52,070 nt of DNA. Source: Lentisphaeria bacterium (GTDB lineage Bacteria; Verrucomicrobiota; Lentisphaeria; Victivallales; UBA1829). Positions 50,843 through 52,070 of the stretch are shown here, one piece after another. The translations under genes and the position numbers were made by a program. Numbering within the stretch: the first letter of the stretch is position 1; each line of letters starts with the position of its first letter. The notes below the pieces were generated by a model. It saw nothing but the letters and a program-made list of their open reading frames with translations, had not been told where the DNA came from and did not search any database. The stretch spans positions 1 through 52,070 of the forward strand of contig DPDG01000043.1 in NCBI GenBank assembly GCA_003526375.1, written 5' to 3'.

Positions 50843-50942
50843 TTATAACAGGATATCCCCGGCCGGTGCAGTGAAAATATGTGGTGCAGACATCAATTTT
50901 ATTCCGCAGGAAACCGGATATTTACAGTACACCTGTTATAAA
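50843..50942. promoter_or_regulatory. widely spaced inverted repeat upstream of the hybrid kinase gene
   Basis: TTATAACAGG (50843-50852) and CCTGTTATAA (50933-50942) are exact reverse complements 80 bp apart, each followed inward within a few bases by a GGATAT-type stretch. The region 50825-51060 holds no gene. No clean -35/-10 pair was found for the kinase operon, so the arms may be sites for a regulator or a chance occurrence. Confidence 0.3.
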
Positions 50943-51067
50943 CTAATCCATGAGGAAGACGATTGCAAGCGTGAAATCAGGAAATATCCCTGAATAATGC
51001 TGAATCCGAATCGAGGCGGCAGCTTTATGGTTCCGGTGTTCCGGGAGCCGCATTCTGCGGCAGGATA

Positions 51068-51100
51068 TAAAAAAAGCGCCGCAATGCAATTGACGGCGCT
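51068..51100 (-). terminator. terminator of the PtsN-like gene
   Basis: AGCGCCG-CAAT (51075-51085) pairs with ATTG-CGGCGCT (51089-51100) with one bulged base. On the minus strand it is followed by seven T residues. It lies 20 bp past the stop codon. Confidence 0.9.
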
Positions 51101-51120
51101 CCACAAACACGAAAAAACGG

Positions 51121-51576
51121 TCAGTCTTTGTTGAGAATGGCGTAGACTTTCTTTTTGTCTGTTCCCGCTTCCAGAATCTCGTTCATGATATCTTTGTCTT
51201 TCAACTTGATGGAGATGCTTCCGAGAAGCTTGAGATATGCCTCCTGATCTTTTTCATCGGCGGCAAGGAAAACAATCAGCTTGACAGGTTCATTGTCGAG
51301 AGTCTTATAATCTGCAATCGGAGTCTGGCAGATTCCGACGATTACGAGAGGAGAGGGAAATTCCGCGACACGGATATGAGGAAGCGCGAGACCGTTTCCG
51401 ATACCGGTTGTCATCATTTTTTCTCTTTTCCAGATCGCTTCACGGAGCTGTGCCTCATCCATGGTGCAACGGGTGGTAGCGTATGTAATGATTTCTTCGA
51501 GAACGGCTTTTTTGGTTTCGCCTTCCAGAACGAGGATAGAATCTGCATGAAGATATTTTACAAATTCGGGTTTCAT
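51121..51576 (-). CDS. PTS EIIA(Ntr)-type protein (PtsN-like)
   Basis: A 151-residue cytoplasmic phosphocarrier-like protein of the fructose/nitrogen EIIA family. The phosphorylation-site motif GIGNGLALPHIRV is present (His near residue 72), and the family's later strand VKLIVFLAADEKDQEAYLKL follows. In PtsN systems phosphorylation of that histidine regulates other proteins rather than transporting sugar. The ATG at 51576 fits the family's usual start, although AGGAG lies a rather long 12 bases upstream; an upstream GTG at 51615 is also in frame. It has its own promoter and terminator. No PTS permease is in the window. Confidence 0.85.
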   Translation of the reverse strand: MKPEFVKYLHADSILVLEGETKKAVLEEIITYATTRCTMDEAQLREAIWKREKMMTTGIGNGLALPHIRVAEFPSPLVIVGICQTPIADYKTLDNEPVKLIVFLAADEKDQEAYLKLLGSISIKLKDKDIMNEILEAGTDKKKVYAILNKD

Positions 51577-51627
51577 CTTCGTGATATCTCCTTTCACAAT
51601 GTTAATAAGACTCACATATATATTCTA

Positions 51628-51655
51628 AAATTACTACTGAATATGGAAAAGTCAA
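51628..51655 (-). promoter_or_regulatory. promoter of the PtsN-like gene
   Basis: On the minus strand TTGACT (51650-51655), a 16-bp spacer and TAATTT (51628-51633), about 52 bp before the start codon. Confidence 0.5.
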
Positions 51656-51704
51656 GCGGGAAAGCGCAATATATCCGGAATAAGCATTTTTTTTAATTCC
51701 GGAC

Positions 51705-51732
51705 TTGCGTTTTTCAGAAACGAGGTTATATT
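51705..51732 (+). promoter_or_regulatory. tRNA-Thr promoter
   Basis: TTGCGT (51705-51710), a 16-bp spacer and TATATT (51727-51732) place the transcription start a few bases before the tRNA. Confidence 0.6.
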
Positions 51733-51747
51733 ACGTGTCCATTGCAA

Positions 51748-51823
51748 GCCAATCTAGCTCAGTCGGTAGAGCAGCTCATTCGTAATGAGCAGGTCATCGG
51801 TTCGAATCCGATGATTGGCTCCA
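51748..51823 (+). tRNA. tRNA-Thr (anticodon CGT)
   Basis: A 76-nt cloverleaf. The acceptor stem is GCCAATC (51748-51754) with GATTGGC (51813-51819), discriminator T, and an encoded CCA. The anticodon stem GCTCA/TGAGC encloses loop TTCGTAA, giving anticodon CGT, which reads ACG (threonine). The T loop TTCGAAT is standard. A run of seven T residues follows directly and probably terminates transcription. Confidence 0.95.
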
Positions 51824-51890
51824 TTTTTTTGTCCGGATTGCCTGTTTTGTGTCTGAACCGCTGATTTCATACTTTTCCCGCTGAAGATCC

Positions 51891-52061
51891 TGGTGCAGGT
51901 GCGTTGTATCTGCACCAAACTATTTTTATTTACAATGACGGCAAACTTGTTTGCCGGGGTGCAGGTGACTTTCACCTGCCGCGGAGCTTGAGGGCGCGGA
52001 GCCCTCATGGTCTTTTCCCCCGGCGGCGGTTCCACCGCTAACGGATGAGGAACAAAGTTCC
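51891..52061. repeat. chain of six short perfect hairpins
   Basis: No coding region was seen. Six perfect inverted repeats follow one another: TGGTGCAG/CTGCACCA (51891-51917), CGGCAAAC/GTTTGCCG (51939-51956), GCAGGTGA/TCACCTGC (51961-51979), TGAGGGC/GCCCTCA (51989-52007), GCGGT/ACCGC (52026-52038) and GGAAC/GTTCC (52049-52061). Loops are 2-5 bases except the first, which has 11. Part of the second and third hairpins recurs at 1251-1289. It continues toward the window edge and could be a structured RNA, a palindromic mobile repeat or an element end. Confidence 0.6.
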
Positions 52062-52070
52062 GAGAGCCGC

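Noticed and set aside
51748..52070. Integration site at the tRNA-Thr gene
   Set aside because: No second copy of the tRNA 3' end was found in the window, and no integrase gene is adjacent.
1..52070. CRISPR array
   Set aside because: No series of regularly spaced identical direct repeats was seen. The hairpin chain at the right edge has six different palindromes, not one repeat.

Overview
The window looks like a chromosomal segment of a PVC-group bacterium, most probably Lentisphaerota (Victivallis-like). This is inferred from the gene set, not from a database match: truncated prepilin-like proteins with a C-terminal H-X9-DG motif sit next to large secreted glycosidase-like proteins, sugar operons have LacI and AraC regulators, and there is a type II secretion/pseudopilin operon of mixed GspC/PilN/PilO character. 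Most of the window is GC-moderate with dense, often ATGA-overlapping operons. Positions of about 1500-5400 are visibly AT-richer and look accessory.

Layout. 1-1.2 kb: a LacI-family regulator leaving the window on the left, with a consensus promoter and its own operator-like palindrome. 1.25-6.6 kb: an accessory patch holding a transposase remnant, three paralogous TPR-like lipoproteins (two with near-identical promoters), a phage-tail-like gene, and a coiled-coil gene present once full length and once as an internally deleted twin. 6.7-13.8 kb: housekeeping genes, namely gatB, thiD, an N-acetylmuramoyl-L-alanine amidase, argD-argF on the minus strand, and a secreted protein of unknown function. 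13.9-18.8 kb (minus): topA, whose C-terminus carries three copies of a cysteine-free repeat instead of zinc ribbons, followed by a family B DNA polymerase with all catalytic motifs. 19.1-31.3 kb (plus): a 12-gene secretion operon: a four-repeat secreted protein, PilM/N-, PilO- and GspC-like inner-membrane parts, secretin GspD, ATPase GspE, GspF and pseudopilins G, H, I, J, K. No prepilin peptidase is present in the window.

31.3-38.8 kb: two divergent [pseudopilin + large secreted glycosidase-like protein] units. They meet head to head inside an exact 23-bp inverted repeat that lies within the N-terminal coding region of both pseudopilins, so both have lost their prepilin leader. This is an inversion scar or an assembly artefact. 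38.9-43.8 kb: an AraC regulator divergent from a four-gene sugar operon (fucose/arabinose-isomerase-like, sugar-phosphate isomerase/epimerase-like, Gfo/Idh/MocA oxidoreductase, ThuA-like). 43.8-50.8 kb (minus): a 1561-residue hybrid sensor kinase whose ATPase motifs are degenerate but whose receiver is intact, translationally coupled to a membrane Ser/Thr kinase with an extracytoplasmic sensor domain. 51-52 kb: a PtsN-like EIIA protein, tRNA-Thr(CGT), and a chain of six short perfect hairpins, part of which recurs beside the transposase remnant at the left end.

Together the genes suit a polysaccharide- or glycoprotein-degrading anaerobe: secreted hydrolases with linked pseudopilin-like proteins, a secretion machine, and a cytoplasmic operon for an unusual sugar. 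All functions are read from motifs and context. No searches were run.
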